Shown here: piece by piece, positions 10,748-22,454 of the stretch | Layout: each line of letters starts with the position of its first letter | Numbering within the stretch: the first letter of the stretch is position 1 | NCBI GenBank assembly: GCA_017506865.1 | Contig: JAFCMP010000540.1 | Span: forward strand, 372,001 to 436,000 | From: Tribonema minus | Taxonomy: Eukaryota; Sar; Xanthophyceae; Tribonematales; Tribonemataceae | Reading direction: 5' to 3' | DNA: 64,000 nt | The notes under the pieces: model-generated | What the model was told of the DNA's origin: nothing | The model's input: only the letters and a program-made list of their open reading frames with translations | Database searches by the model: none | Made by a program: the position numbers and the translations under genes

Positions 10748-13700
10748 CACCGTGGCGATCACCGCATACGTGCCGGCATGGCAGGATGTCGAAGATGCCC
10801 GCTACGCGCTGGAGCTCACGCGCGCAGCGTTTGAGTTCTTCAGTGCGCTCTTCGAGGGGGCGCCGTACCCGCTAAACAAGCTGGACCTGATATGCGTCCC
10901 CGCCATGCGCGGCATCGGCATGGAGAACTATGGCGCCATCACACTGCGTCAGGTGGGCATAGCGCGCTAATGTGCATTTCGCTGTCTTTTTACTTCTGCT
11001 GGACGCAGCTTCTGATGCCTGGCAGCGTGCCGCTCCCGTGACACTCGCAGCACCCGATGCTGTCGTCCCCGATGCTGTCGTCCCCGCCGCAAGCAAATCA
11101 GAGCATCGCTTCCTAGCTTTTGGAAGTGTCCATGTCTCTCTTGTGACTGCCTCAATTACCTTTGGAGGGGACTAAGTGCCACCGCTCACGGTTTCTGCCA
11201 TGACAGCAACTTCACCTCTGAACTCAACGCCAACTATGAGTTCAAGAGTTCACCTCTGCCTTCAACATGCAATCGATTTCATCTTCTACAGTGCACAGGA
11301 CCTCACGCTGGCTGCACGCGAAGGCGACATTCGTGCAGCGCCGATACGCTGCATGCCCAGACCGCGGCGCATCGCCCACCAGTGCCACAACTTCAACATT
11401 GCCTAGAACTCCTATTTCAACTCCGACCACACTGACTTCATCTCTGTTCGCGACCTAGGCTTTCGACTTCGCTGCTGCGCACGGACGCTGCGTTCGCGCG
11501 TCGGCGGCGCGCTGCGCGCCCCGTGCCACGAGGTGTCACCAGTGCCCCAGCTTCAAATTTGACCCGCACTCTGATCCAACTGCACCTCGGCACTGTCACT
11601 AGACAAAGGACAAATGGAACATTAATGAAGTGTGCAACACAAAATCAATTGCTGACTTGAGAATTTATGCTGACTTCAACATCTGTTTTACCAGGACTTC
11701 ATGCTGCTGCACGCGGACGCTGCGTTTGCGCGCCGGCGGCGCGCCGCGCGCCTCGTCTGCCACGAGGTCTCCCACCAGTGGTACGGCAACCTGGCCACGC
11801 CGCGCAGCTTTGATGACTTGTGGCTGAAGGAGGGACTCGCGCGCTACTTTGAGTTTGTGGCGCTGGACGCGCTGGAGCCGTCGTACGGCGTGTGGTCGCA
11901 CTACGTCGACGAGGTGATTTGGTGTGGCGAGGGGTGCTTGCGATGTACTTTGGTTGAGATTCTTGCTCAAGGCGCTGAGAAAGCCCAGATGATTGATGTC
12001 AAAGCTTTAAAGTACATAATTAATGTGTCATGTGACAATCTGGGAAGTGTCTCATTGACAATCACCTCCAAACGACGTCGCCAAAAGGCTTGCGATGTGC
12101 TTTGTCAAAACGTTGTACAGTCTAATTTCATTGCGCTTGGCGCGTGGAGCCAAGGTACAGCACGTGGCTCCTGTCACCATGTCAACGATGCCAGTTGAAG
12201 GTCATTTGCTGCGGCTCGTGAGTACCGCATTGGCGTGCCACAAGTACATCAGCCAGCGTAGAGTGTACCGTGTGGTGCATATGGTGCATAGGATGGCGGC
12301 TGCCGTGTACTCTCCATCTGATGCGTCATGTGACAGACCCGTCTGCCCCTTTTCCTTCCGTGTCAATCACACTTCTTGGGACCTGCACTGGTTTGACTAC
12401 ATTGTATTGGCTGGTCATGCCACGCGCACTTGCTATTTGCACGCATTGCTGCTGCTCCTGCCCAATAAAACCTGTTGCTGTCTGCAGCTCCTGTTTCCTG
12501 ACGCGGTACGTGGCTGCTTCACCAACCGACTGCGCTGCATGTGAGTGTTGAGGCGCTGTGGCTTCTTGAGCGCTGCTGCTGCTCACTGTCATCCGCATCT
12601 CATGATTCCAGAGCCCCACTGGGTGATGTCAGGCGGTCAGCAGGCGGGGGGTTCTGACGCACGAGCTCTGCCCTGTGCTCTGCTGCTGCGCTGCCTTCAC
12701 TGCATTGCCGGCTGCAGGTGATGTTCGAAGCGCTCATGGCTGATGCTCAGGTATTTACGCTGATGCTTTGGAATACATTAGAGTCCAAATATTCAAGTGC
12801 CGCCAGCTGTGATATCCGCAGTTCTTTCGCTGTGTGCTGCAATGCTGTGTTGTGTACAGCAGGTGGACATGCAGAGTAGATCGATGAAGGCTGCCAGAAA
12901 TGTCAGGCGGTGGATTGCAATCATCAGCTACTTCGCTGGTATTGTACTTTTTATTAATCTCGCTCAGGGCACGAAAAAGGCTTCAAACAGCCCAGATGAA
13001 TGGCGTCTAACTTGAAGCTTGCTGTACGGAATCTACATTTTGTAGGACAGTCTGAAAGTGTCTCAACGACATTGTACTATTTAGAGAGGGGCCCATATCG
13101 AAAGAGCCAATTAAGGTGCTGCATGTCACATTACATGTGTATTTAGGGTGAAGGGGTTTAAAGGCAGTCGCCGCTGTGCTCCATGCAAGCTTTTTGCCAT
13201 CACAATTGTCACCTGGCGCACTCCAAAGAGTAAATGCGTGGGTTGAGCAAAGCATTACCTGGGCAGCCACCCAGCATGACTCAAAGTTTCAACTTGCTTC
13301 CGTTGTTGCAGATCTGAATGGGGGCTGTAACAGCGCTGTGACAGATCACTTGGTGTGGAGCAAGGCACCTCTTGCGGCTGCTGGCTTTCTGTTATGTCCT
13401 CTTATCCATACCCAGAATGCATGACCGATGCTCTCGCGGTGACTATCACCGAAGCAAGCTTGTAAAGTGCATGTAATGCCGCACAGAGAATTCAAAACAA
13501 AGACGAACGCTCTCAACGATGGGGGGGGGTTCATGTCGCTTGTGCGGCAGCACGCCTCAGGCCAAAGACCTCTGTTCAGCAGTATTCACCTTCCACAATG
13601 CCGTAACCAGGCCGGCTCACTCATTCTCGCTGCGAATGGAGTAGCAGCGCCGCAGCAACGTGCCCGGCGCGCTGCAGTGCCTGGACGTTACACACCACAT

Positions 13701-16700
13701 CACCACAACTTCAACACTGATGAGCTGCAGCAGCGCTCAACAACCGAACGCTCCCCCATCCTCTCTCTCGCCTGTGCATGGCCCGTAGCGCCAACTGATT
13801 TTGCTCCGTCCTTTCTCTTCTGTGCGCCACCTGCACGTTTTTCACAGCCAGACTCGCACCCGGTGGCGCAGCAGCACCGCGGCCACCTGGCCAGTGTGCT
13901 GCTGAGCTTTGACACCATCACGTACGGCAAGGGTGCCAGTCTGCTGCGCATGCTCGCGCTGCACATCGGCCACGATGTGTTCATGGACGGCATGCGGTGA
14001 GGCACTTGAAGTGGCACACTTGAAGAACGCGCCCTTTTCCGAGGGTCTTGAAGTTGAGGTTTAGAGTTGCCACGCGTGTACTTGTAATAATCTGAACAGT
14101 GCGGTGTGTCATGCTTGGATGCGTTTACGCTTTGTCCTGTCAAGAGGTCTTGCGAGCATCTCGTACATGCCCATTCATTGCGCATGCGACATGTCTGCAG
14201 CCTTCGTTTGTTGCATGTCAGCTACTTTCATTTTCTGTGTGCTCTCACACGCTGCTTCTTCGACTCTAAATACCCCCCCCCCCCCCCCCCCCCCCCCATA
14301 TCTTAGCATATGTCCACCATGAACTCTCACATCGCCAATTCCACACATGTGCATGACACAAGTGGGGTCACAGCGTACTCTGGAGGCTCGTGGCAGGCTT
14401 TGCGCTGGACAGTGCAGTATTGCAGACGATGACCGTGCGCAAAGTTGTCAGAACTGGGTGCTCTGAGCGCTGCTTCGAGTCGCAGCGCTCAGCTATTTCC
14501 GTAACTGCCGCCGCCGTTCACGCACAACTGGCGCGTGCCGCAGGCGCCTCCTGCACAGACATCATTTTGGCAGCGTCACCCAGGACGACCTGTGGAGCGC
14601 GCTGCAACACGCGCTCGATGCCGCACGCGTGAGCAGCGGCGGCGACAACAGCGCTGCGTCAGAACTCACAGACGTCAAGGTAATCAAGTGTCAGCAGAGT
14701 GGTCGCCACCGTGTGACAGTCGCCGCTGCAGCATTACGCTCGCCATGAAGAGGGGGCCGTGCATGCACGTTGTGTCGTTGCGGCGCCCTGCTGCTCAAGC
14801 CATGCCGCAGCGGCGCAACGCACTTTCCATACTTATTGAGTATGATTGGTGTGATGTTTATGTGCGCTTGAAGTTGCCAATGTCCAGGTGAGACAATACC
14901 CCCTCACCTGATCAATATCTCGCCGTGAGCCACTGATGGGCCGCCGGTTTGCTGCGGACACACTGCCGCAGCCGCACCAAGCGCCTACAACCTGTCATAG
15001 AAGTATAGTTGCGTGCCAGACCAGGTACAGCAATCGCAACGCATAAGGATGCATGCGAGCGCGCAGTGCTGCAGCCTCAGCTACTGTGTCAATTACTTCC
15101 CATCCTCGGTGGCAGCGGCTCAGATTTAGTGAGCCCCTGCACGTGCGGTGTGCACCCACAAATCGCAACTGTTCTGCCATGCAATCTCGTCACTTCTAAC
15201 ATCTGCTATTGAACTGTGCGCCATCCCTTACCTGCCGCAGGCACTGATGGACGGCTGGCTCACTCGGAGGCACTTCCCTGCCGTTGTGGCAACGCTCAGA
15301 CCTGGGGGGCAGCTGCACCTGCGCCAGTACTGCTTCCGCTTGTACGACGACGAGGGGCCTTCACCGCCTGAGCATCATCATCATCAGCCCCCCCTCGCGC
15401 CCCCTGCGACCCCCCCTGCGCAGCAGGACCCCCCATGGCACATCCCCCTGCAGGTGATGGTGCATGTGTTGTGTGTTGAGGCTACAATGAGCGCTGGTTT
15501 GACAGGACAGTTGCACGCGCAAAGTTGCGCATCCCGCAATCTGCCTCAGTAGTCATTGTTGCGGGTATGTTTAGGCAAGCTGCGTCAGCATCACTGTAGT
15601 GCGGTCGGCTTCTCAGTGCTCTGCATGCGTTTGCCCCTGACGCTTGGTCTCAAGCCGTTGCCGACTGTTTTGGATACGCTTCAAACATACGAAGTATATG
15701 ACTTGGTGTGAGGAACGGGATTGCGTTTAGGATGCAACCCTCAGGTGCAATGACAGAGCTTACACGAGTGAACCAGCAACCACACATCTGGCACACAGCC
15801 ATGAAAATGACATACAATGCACTCGTGTCCCAGACGTGTACAGCCTTGCACTTAGGGTTAGGGTTAGGGTTAGGGTGAGCCGAGGCACTCAGAAGTGCAA
15901 CATCCTGCGAAGCACCATTGCCATTGCCAGCGCTGCCTCTGTTTCCAATAGTGGTATCAACAATTCAAGGGCGTTTCTCGTGCTGTGCAGTAATATCATA
16001 CACCGGCCATGAACTCATGTGACAACCAGCCTGACTGCCAGTGCCACAGTGTGTCCATGCATAAAACCCCACAGTGGTCTTGATATCATCAAGACTGCAT
16101 GCGACAGTATCAAGCAGCCGAAGCCTTGTGTTGTCAAGTACCTCAGAGTCTGGTCACTCACTTTGTACAGCGCAGCCTCCATCACATACGCACATGATGT
16201 GACAGCTGATTAACAAATCGGACACACCACTCATTGCACCAGCAGAGGTTCTCGTTGTACAACCATACTGTGCTCCCTCCCCACAGCCCACAATGATAGT
16301 TCCACGCCATACACCATCAAATCAGCGCTCAGCGCCATTGGTGTTCCCTCGCCACGCCACACCACTGCCTTTCCCCGCAGCGACCCCCAAATTTTATTCA
16401 GCCACTAAACCAGATGCTTTCATTACCGCCTACTGCGACCTGCAAGATTGCGCTGATGACAACAAGCGCAATCCACCTTTGCCGCAATTGTGCGCGCGGC
16501 TGCACTTGTGTCTATGCGCGCATGCCCAGGCGGTCAACTTGCACTGCTAGCGGTCCCCGCACGACAACGCGCACACATGCAGTTAACCTGGCCATCTTGA
16601 CCTCCGCAACACACGCTGCTGCCGCTGCCACCACCCATCGCCCGCCTCTCACTCCTCCCCCCCCCCCCCCCCCTGCGGTTGTCGCTCGCTGCCACCCACC

Positions 16701-17880
16701 CCTACACTGATGTGCCCAACGCACAGGTGGCAATCGTGCACAACGGCCGGCGCCACACGCGCCGCGCCGTCATGACTTCGCGCGAGATGACGCTGGACCT
16801 TAGCAGCAGCAGCAGCAGCAGCAGCAGCGCCAGCGGCAGCAGCAGCAGCAGCAGCGCTCAGCCAGAGGAGCAGGGCCTCGTCCTCAACGCCGCGCGCGCG
16901 GGCTTCTTCGTGTCGCAGTACGGCGACGCGTCGACGTGGCGCGCGGCGCTGCGCGCGGCGGCGGCGCCCGCGGCGCGCGGCGGGGCGACGGAGGTGGAGG
17001 CGCTTGGCCTCGTACACGACGTGCTCATGACCATGATGCAGGTCAGTGGCGCTGCGATACTTACTTCAAAATGAAGTTGGCCTTAGTGCAACGTGATCGC
17101 GAATGCAAAACTTCAGGGTTAGTGTCAGGCACATCAGGTTGGCGTCCACATCCCACGGCATGCACACGCAGTATGACACCCCTGCAATGGTACCCTGACC
17201 ATGCGAGACCCGCTGCGCAGCCCACGTCCACCCCGCACACTGCAGAACACAGATGCCGTGCTGCACTGGCGGCTCTTCTCCTCACATTCATTCCTATCAC
17301 GCCTACGTCGTTCAACGCCTCGTGCCGCGCAGGGCGTGCACACGCATGCCGCCGTCGGCGACGCGCATGCGGCGAATGCCAGCGCGGCGCGCCTGCTGCC
17401 GCTGCAGCGCCTCCAGTCGCTGGAGCGAGCACTGACGCGCGATGACGACGCGCGCGGCGCCGCGTGGTTCGCTGCGCGCCGCACGCTGTGGGACCTGCGC
17501 GTGGCCATCGCCGCGCAGCGCGTCTCGGCGCGCCGCCTGTCCGCGCTCCGCGCGCCCGCCACCGCAGCAGCAGCGCATGCGCGAGCAGCAGTTTCAACGG
17601 CAGCATCGCGTGCGCCAGCAGCAGTTTCGACTGACGCTGGGGGCGCTGCAGTGGCTGCAGGTGGGCGAGGGACGGATGACGATTCGGGGCAAACGGCGGT
17701 GGTTTTGGAGGGCGTTGCGGGTGGGGGCGGGGGGAGTGAGGGGGTGGAGGGGGGTGATTGGGAGGCGTGCGATGCGGCTGGGGACTTGCGCGAGCTGCAC
17801 AGGGAGGTGCAGGCACTTGCGGAGGTGTACGAGGCGGAGCTGCGGGGGGGGTGGAGCAAGGCGGATGGGCGCCTGCAAAA
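8321..17880 (+). CDS. M1 family zinc aminopeptidase (puromycin-sensitive type)
   Basis: It removes N-terminal residues from peptides and is probably cytosolic, as no signal peptide is visible. Exons in phase: 8321-9071, 10366-10952, 11695-11913, 12718-12750 (33 nt), 13848-13996, 14544-14679, 15241-15453, 16727-17041, and probably 17333-17880. Visible landmarks are LNCIKPLSYQVFLDLSP at the N-terminus, CRKVFPCLDLPHMKAIFEL, the exopeptidase motif as IGMEN (usual form GAMEN), the zinc site HEVSHQW with the distal Glu in WLKEGLARYFE, and the catalytic Tyr in FDTITYGKGASLLRML. Exon 2 carries a long Ser/Ala/Pro/Gln insertion, and exon 1 has Gln tracts. The intron after 9071 is GC-AG. The ERAP1-like C-terminal domain is poorly resolved: the last exon ends at a GTGAGT donor, so the gene probably continues. 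ATG 8321 is chosen because upstream bases offer only a GTG. Confidence 0.88.
9072..10365 (+). other. GC-AG intron in the M1 aminopeptidase gene
   Basis: The exon ends in TACCTGCTAG followed by GCAAGT, the usual form of a GC donor. Joining to the acceptor TGCAG at 10365 gives STYLL-GLWVGSFN, which is what the M1 family requires (typically STYLLAFVVGEF). No nearby GT donor gives that sequence. The intron also holds an internal TAACCC repeat near 10226. Confidence 0.8.
10226..10240 (+). repeat. Short internal telomere-type repeat (CCCTAA)
   Basis: Two to three CCCTAA units in the complementary orientation, inside the first intron of the M1 gene, followed by degenerate units. Confidence 0.6.
11295..11545 (+). 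repeat. Two decayed copies of the acceptor and start of the M1 zinc-site exon
   Basis: The real exon (acceptor AG at 11694, exon from 11695) starts with the 30 codons that lead to HEVSH. Similar sequence occurs at about 11457-11545 (close, with silent changes TTT/TTC, CGC/CGT, GCC/GCT before it degenerates) and again, more diverged, at 11295-11385. Part of the upstream intron is copied too (TGACTTCAACATCTG compared with TGACTTCATCTCTG). Confidence 0.65.
11945..12090 (-). mobile_element. Diverged copy of a retroelement 3' tail
   Basis: It reads GTACTTTGGTTGAGATTC, then GCTCAAGGCGCTGAGAAAGC, and matches the family seen at 6111, 12943, 22455 and 56502 along about 140 bases with many substitutions. 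It lies in an intron of the M1 gene just after the zinc-site exon. Confidence 0.6.
12943..13075 (-). mobile_element. Copy of the same retroelement 3' tail
   Basis: It begins with GTACTTTTTATTAAT, then CTCGCTCAGGGCACGAAAAA, and continues with the AATCTACAT...GACAGTCTGAAAGTGTC segment found in the other copies, with a small insertion. It lies in an intron of the M1 gene. Confidence 0.7.
14273..14297 (+). repeat. Poly-C tract
   Basis: An uninterrupted run of about 25 C in an M1 intron. Similar C-rich tracts precede acceptors at 3417, 16660 and 45425. Confidence 0.9.
15852..15876 (+). repeat. Internal telomere-type repeat, four TTAGGG units
   Basis: Four perfect TTAGGG units in the seventh M1 intron, flanked by unique sequence. 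Confidence 0.9.
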
Positions 17881-20222
17881 GTGAGTTTCTTTGAATTCTG
17901 ATTGGCTCTGTGAAGTTGCACCTGGCTACTGCGCACATGCTTTGAACTGGTATTGGAGTGTGTACGTTTGTCTCCTCAGAGGAAAGCACGCTTGAGTGGG
18001 GTCGTTCCAGACGAATTGTTGCGAAGAGCCTGTCAGGTGTGAACTTTGTCACTCAGTCGCGGTGGTTTGTGATGTAGCATGATGTGTGGTGCTGGTATTT
18101 CCGGCAAGCCACAGCACTATGGCTATAGCTATGCAGTCAACAGTTGACACCCATTTGTGGTAGACGACAACAAGCGCGTGTCAATGTTCTTTTGACCTGT
18201 ATGGCTATGTGTGGTGGAAAAACGGCAGTGCCGATGCCAATTAAGGTCATTAAGCAATCGAACACAATGTATGCCTTGTATCACAGTCTCTACGCGTACA
18301 GCAGGCTGCACTTTCACCATTAGCAGACGTGCAAGGCATCGCCTTGTAGATTCCGGATTCCGGCTTCACACGTCATCATAGCTACCAATAAATAAATTGA
18401 CCAATGGCAATGCGCAGTCGACAGCATCAGCACAGAACATGACAGCATGATATCCTTGCCAGTATGCTTCTTTTAAGGTGATGTGGTGGTCTGCAAGAAG
18501 ACAGACAGATTGCTTTGCAGCCCTGCAGGCAACACGTTGCAATGACTCGCTTGGCTGATGCTGTTTGGTCTACGCACAATGTAGCCCAAACTGACGTGTC
18601 CTTGCTCATCTGCTGATGGGTACTGGCTTGTGCGTAGAGGACATTGTAAAGCGGATGTCAGCCATGCTGCAACGCACTACACAACACACATCTCTGATGC
18701 ACAGCCGCCTTGCATGCTGCGCCCTTCGCTCATGGTTCACGCAGTCTACGGCCACTCCTGACGCGCATAGAGGAGCTGCTGCAGCGCACGCCCGGCCACG
18801 CAAGCAGCATCGCGACGGCGACTTAGCAGCTGTAAACGTCACGGCAGGTGCCAGCGTCCGCAGACGCTCGCATCGGCCGACAACAGCACCACCGCGTTGC
18901 GCCGGCAATGTCACTGCGCGCGCGCAATGTCCTGCCAAGATGCTGAGCGCTGACTCACAGCACAACGCTCAGCGGCAATGTAGGCCATAAAGTCTTTCGC
19001 AGAGGGTGGGGGCTCATCACGATACGCATGCGAGATAAGCGCACCTCGCGTGCGTGCTCGCAGCACACAGAGAGCGCTCCGCAGCGCTGCGAAATGTGCA
19101 GCTGCCGCTGTGCAGCGACGTCGCTGAACCCATGCTTGCAGTGTGACAACGTCCGAAGGCGGCGCACGGTGCGGCCGACTAGCGTTTCCCTCTATCGCTG
19201 CACACGATGGCGGTGGCGGCACCAGGACGTCTGCATCATACCCCCATGCCTGATGCCTGCCTGGCGAGGCTGTGTCACATGCACCACAAGTCTCGATCGA
19301 CATCATCAAGCACGCTGGTGGAGGTGCGCATATTCAGCTTGAGCGCCGTGCTGAACTTCAGTGCTGAGCACTGCGACTTGGTTGCGGCCCGCGCTGCGGT
19401 CAGTCCGCCTTGTCGCCACGCCGCTGCGCATCGCCACCGCTGCCGCCTCCGCTGGCCATGCCCACTGCCCTCGCCACGGCACTGCCTGCCTGAGCAACTG
19501 CCACGGACACTCCCCATGCGCGCGCGACTGTGCCGGCAACGGCGCTGGTGGCATCGCCAACGACGTGCACCGCGTGCGAAGCCCTGGACGTTGTTTCAGA
19601 GGCGCAGTGCATGCGGTGAGGTGGTCAGCTCGGTGCTTGAGCACACGCGTGCGCACATGCAAGCTGCAGCGCAGTAGACGGACGCATCGCGTGTGACGAC
19701 GCTGGTCAAGTTGGCCGCCACAATTCACCAAGGCGACATCTCTGTTCCGTCGCTATTCACTGCGCGTCGTTGATGATGTACTGTTTTCACACACTTGCGC
19801 TTGCGATGAGCGTGTGTGGTGTGAGATTGCGATTGCGCACGGAGTTGAAAGGCCAGCAGCAAGGGCGCATCGTGCTGAATCACAGGAGGCGGACACAAGC
19901 TTTGTTTCAACTGCAATTCGTCAGCATTAGTTGTGAACCAGGTACAGTTCAAAATACCTCTGCTTCAACAGCGCTAGGGCAGGCAATGTACACTTAAGGC
20001 CATGTCGAGCACCAAGCATAATCTGCCCAAAGTGCCTGACTCGTCGATGGACCGATGCCAAGGCAGAAGAGGACAAGGGAAGCAAAGCGATGCCCTCTTA
20101 CAATATGTCCAGCATAGAGTGTCAACTTTGTCTTGACCCTGCGCGACCCTGTGCTCGATGAATGAATGCTGTCGCAATGTGGACCTACAGCTGTTTCACA
20201 CGTTTGTCGCATATGATAACAC
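17881..20222. other. Gene-poor stretch with coding-like but broken frames
   Basis: From about 18700 to 19770 the GC content and codon-like periodicity rise and short protein-like segments appear, such as LRPLLTRIEELLQRTPGHAS near 18760 and TTLVKLAATIHQGDISVPSL near 19695 on the plus strand. Stops interrupt them and I can build no gene model. They may be distal exons of the M1 gene, a separate gene or a decayed one. I see nothing in 17900-18650 or 19780-20220. Confidence 0.35.
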
Positions 20223-21567
20223 TTACATTCCTAGCGCGACAGCTGTGCCCGTTGATATCATGTTGGCAGGCGCAGGGGCAGGGGGGGGAGATGGAGGGGG
20301 TGTCTCCTCTGCACTTGGCAGCGCATCCAGCTGGCGCAGAAACTCCTCTTTCTGGAGTATCTCTGCGGGCATCTGGTCAGAGCGGTAGAAGCGGCATATT
20401 TGAGGTGTTGCGCTTGTAATATTGTGTGTGCAAATCATCTGCCTGCGCCATAGCTGGTGACATTATAATCGTTGATTGGAAATAGTTCAACAAGAATCCC
20501 GCCGAGCGGATGAGAGCATGCTTTCTGCAGCGCATTAGCAGCCAGCTGTTGGCATAGAGGGCCAAGTGCAGCCCCCCAAAGCGCCAAAGTGCAGCCCCAA
20601 AGTGTGATGCCTGGACTCTAGCAATGTAGCATTCCAAGTCAAACCGCAACAACATTGCGCGTTCATCGGTGTGCTGCTGTCATGGTCTTCGACAATGCCC
20701 CTGATGGAGGTGACTCGAGCTCATTGGTGCTGGTTTGTGCGATGCGACGTTCACGCAATCTGCATCACTGCAGGTAAGGCGCTTTCACAAATGTACACAT
20801 GAGCACACTTGGTTAACTGATGGATGGACTCTAGGCGAACAGAAGAACTGGCAACCACGCAGGGTTTAACAACGATGATGTGTGTGTATCTGCCAGCGCA
20901 TGACACGAACTAAACGCAATCATGGCGGCGTGACGCACCAGCTTATTGCAAAATGCCAGTGCCCTCAAACTTGGCAATTGTTGATCAAGCACTGCTTGCT
21001 TTTTCAGCCCCGTGAACATTCATTCTTAGATAGCAAACTGCACTTGTGCATCAGCGCAGCGACTCTACAGTCCAGTACACATCTGTAGGCTTGGTTTCAA
21101 ATCATCAAATGTATGAGGTTATCGTTACAGCACATGAAGCTGTTGCGCCTGCTCACCTCTTCTGATTCCTCACTCAGTCCAGCGAGCCTCCTATCCAGCC
21201 TGGCCCTTGCCATGCCCGCCGTCATGCATACCAGAGTCACGACAGGCACCAGCGCGTAGCCCAGCCTCGGCGACTGCGCCAGACAGCAGCACAGCGCCAC
21301 AGCCCACGACAAACCCACCCCCGTCATCCAAGCGGTTGTGACGATCGACCTGGCTCTGTAGCAGCGCTGGGACTGCACCGACTGCAGGTGCGTGGCCTGG
21401 CTATAGCGCAGCTCTGCTGCGAGTTTGGCGATGACCTGCTCCTCCGTGTTGATCTCAAGCTCCTCCAGCTCCTCGCCCAGACCACTCTGCGTCTGGCGCA
21501 CCAGCTCCAGAGCTGCATCTCTTTGAAACAGTAGCTCAGCTTCCTCCGCTAACAGTGATGTTGACAT
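20223..21567 (-). CDS. Hypothetical coiled-coil protein with two membrane spans
   Basis: Two exons join in phase 0: 21567-21157 (ATG to a GTGAGC donor) and 20438-20223 (CAG acceptor to TAA), giving about 208 residues. The N-terminal 70 residues are acidic and helical (LLAEEAELLFQRDAALELV, then LGEELEELEINTEEQVIAKL), as in a coiled coil. Two hydrophobic spans follow, TTAWMTGVGLSWAVALCCCL and LGYALVPVVTLVCMTAGMA, separated by a short loop, then a basic-acidic linker. The second exon has FYRSDQMPAEILQKEEFLRQ and a Pro-rich run. I do not recognise the family; the hairpin-like pair of spans suggests an organelle or ER membrane protein, which is inference. It lies just downstream of the TPR gene on the same strand. 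Confidence 0.6.
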
Positions 21568-21739
21568 CTTCTGTCGCTGCGAGCTCGCTGAAAGTGGATC
21601 TGTCCGCTTGTCGTCTCTATCTCATCAAAGCTCCGTCAAGCACGTTCAGAGGGTTAGTCTTGGAGCACAGAGCAAGCGCCTGCACACAGATGCTTTTTGA
21701 AAACACACACGTGTGCACCTCTTTCTGCATCGAAGGACT

Positions 21740-22156
21740 TCAAGTTGACTTTGAAGTTTGAAAGTTCGGAAACGCGCGTGCTTGACTGACAGAGTCGCGT
21801 GCAAACTGCCGCCCGGGTACTTCCTGCACAGCTTGCAGCGCGCCGCCTGCTGCTCTACTCCAATGGACCGCTTCAACGCCAGCTGCCAAGGCATTTCCGT
21901 CAAATGCAGCCGTTGGGTACATTGGCTCGTTGAGAATGCCATGCCGACCGAGCGCATGTGGCGCTGCAACCGGAATCGAAAAAGTGCTTGCGTATGCTGC
22001 GTGCCCTGCGGTAATTGTTGGTTGCAGGTCCGCATCCACTTCATCTGCAAAGCTCGGTGGCGGCGGCATCTGCAAGCGCACGCTGATTTGAGGCGCCTCT
22101 ACACTGAACTGCAGAGCACTGACATAAGTACACCTCCGCAGCTCCAGTCCCAACAC
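21740..22156 (-). CDS. Possible exon or remnant, unknown
   Basis: A 138-codon frame with a balanced composition (PQISVRLQMPPPPSFADEVD, then STFSIPVAAPHALGRHGILN). Part of it (21855-22000) is a dispersed repeat related to 63650-63785, so the frame may belong to a mobile element rather than a host gene. No start or splice signals were confirmed. Confidence 0.25.
   Translation of the reverse strand: MLGLELRRCTYVSALQFSVEAPQISVRLQMPPPPSFADEVDADLQPTITAGHAAYASTFSIPVAAPHALGRHGILNEPMYPTAAFDGNALAAGVEAVHWSRAAGGALQAVQEVPGRQFARDSVSQARAFPNFQTSKST
21855..22000 (-). repeat. Dispersed repeat, copy 1
   Basis: On the plus strand it shares GGACCGCTTCAACGCCAG and TGCAGCCGTTG with 63650-63785 (GGAGCGCTTCAACGCCAC, TGCAGCCGTTG). 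On the minus strand both start near GATTCC.NTTGCAGC and continue with CT.AACGAGC. Identity over about 130 bases looks like 65-70 percent by eye. Confidence 0.5.
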
Positions 22157-22283
22157 CTGCTGGCGGCGGAGGCTGTTGCATAGGCGGCCTTCAAAGTATG
22201 TATCATGCTTTGAAGGTGTTCATAGGTCGGGGAGAGTTTACATGCAACAACATTGCCCGCTGGCAGGCAATACTATGGCAGCA

Positions 22284-22332
22284 GTGCGTGTTGCCGCTTG
22301 CAGCTAGCAGGCCTCTTAGCAGGGGCCTTTGC
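22284..22332. repeat. Dispersed repeat shared with 34072-34120
   Basis: About 45 bases including TAGCAGGCCTCT.AGCAGG and GGCCT.TGCGCC occur at both places. On the minus strand both can be read as RPLLRGLL within longer frames. Confidence 0.55.
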
Positions 22333-22454
22333 GCCATAGCTGCAGGCAGAGCACTGTCTGCCTTCCGAGACAACTCTGTGGCTTCCCTGTGTGCACCCAG
22401 ATGTTGTGAGTGCAACGCATCTCGGTACATACCTGTACATCATTGCGTACAGGT

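Noticed and set aside
17061-17936. A 291-codon minus-strand frame, the second longest in the window
   Set aside because: It is Pro/Arg/Ala-rich and without order, opposite a plus-strand exon that keeps phase with the M1 gene; it is typical of GC-rich antisense.
18600-19770. A separate gene on either strand in this GC-rich stretch
   Set aside because: No exon set with consistent phases could be built on either strand; it is recorded only as coding-like sequence.
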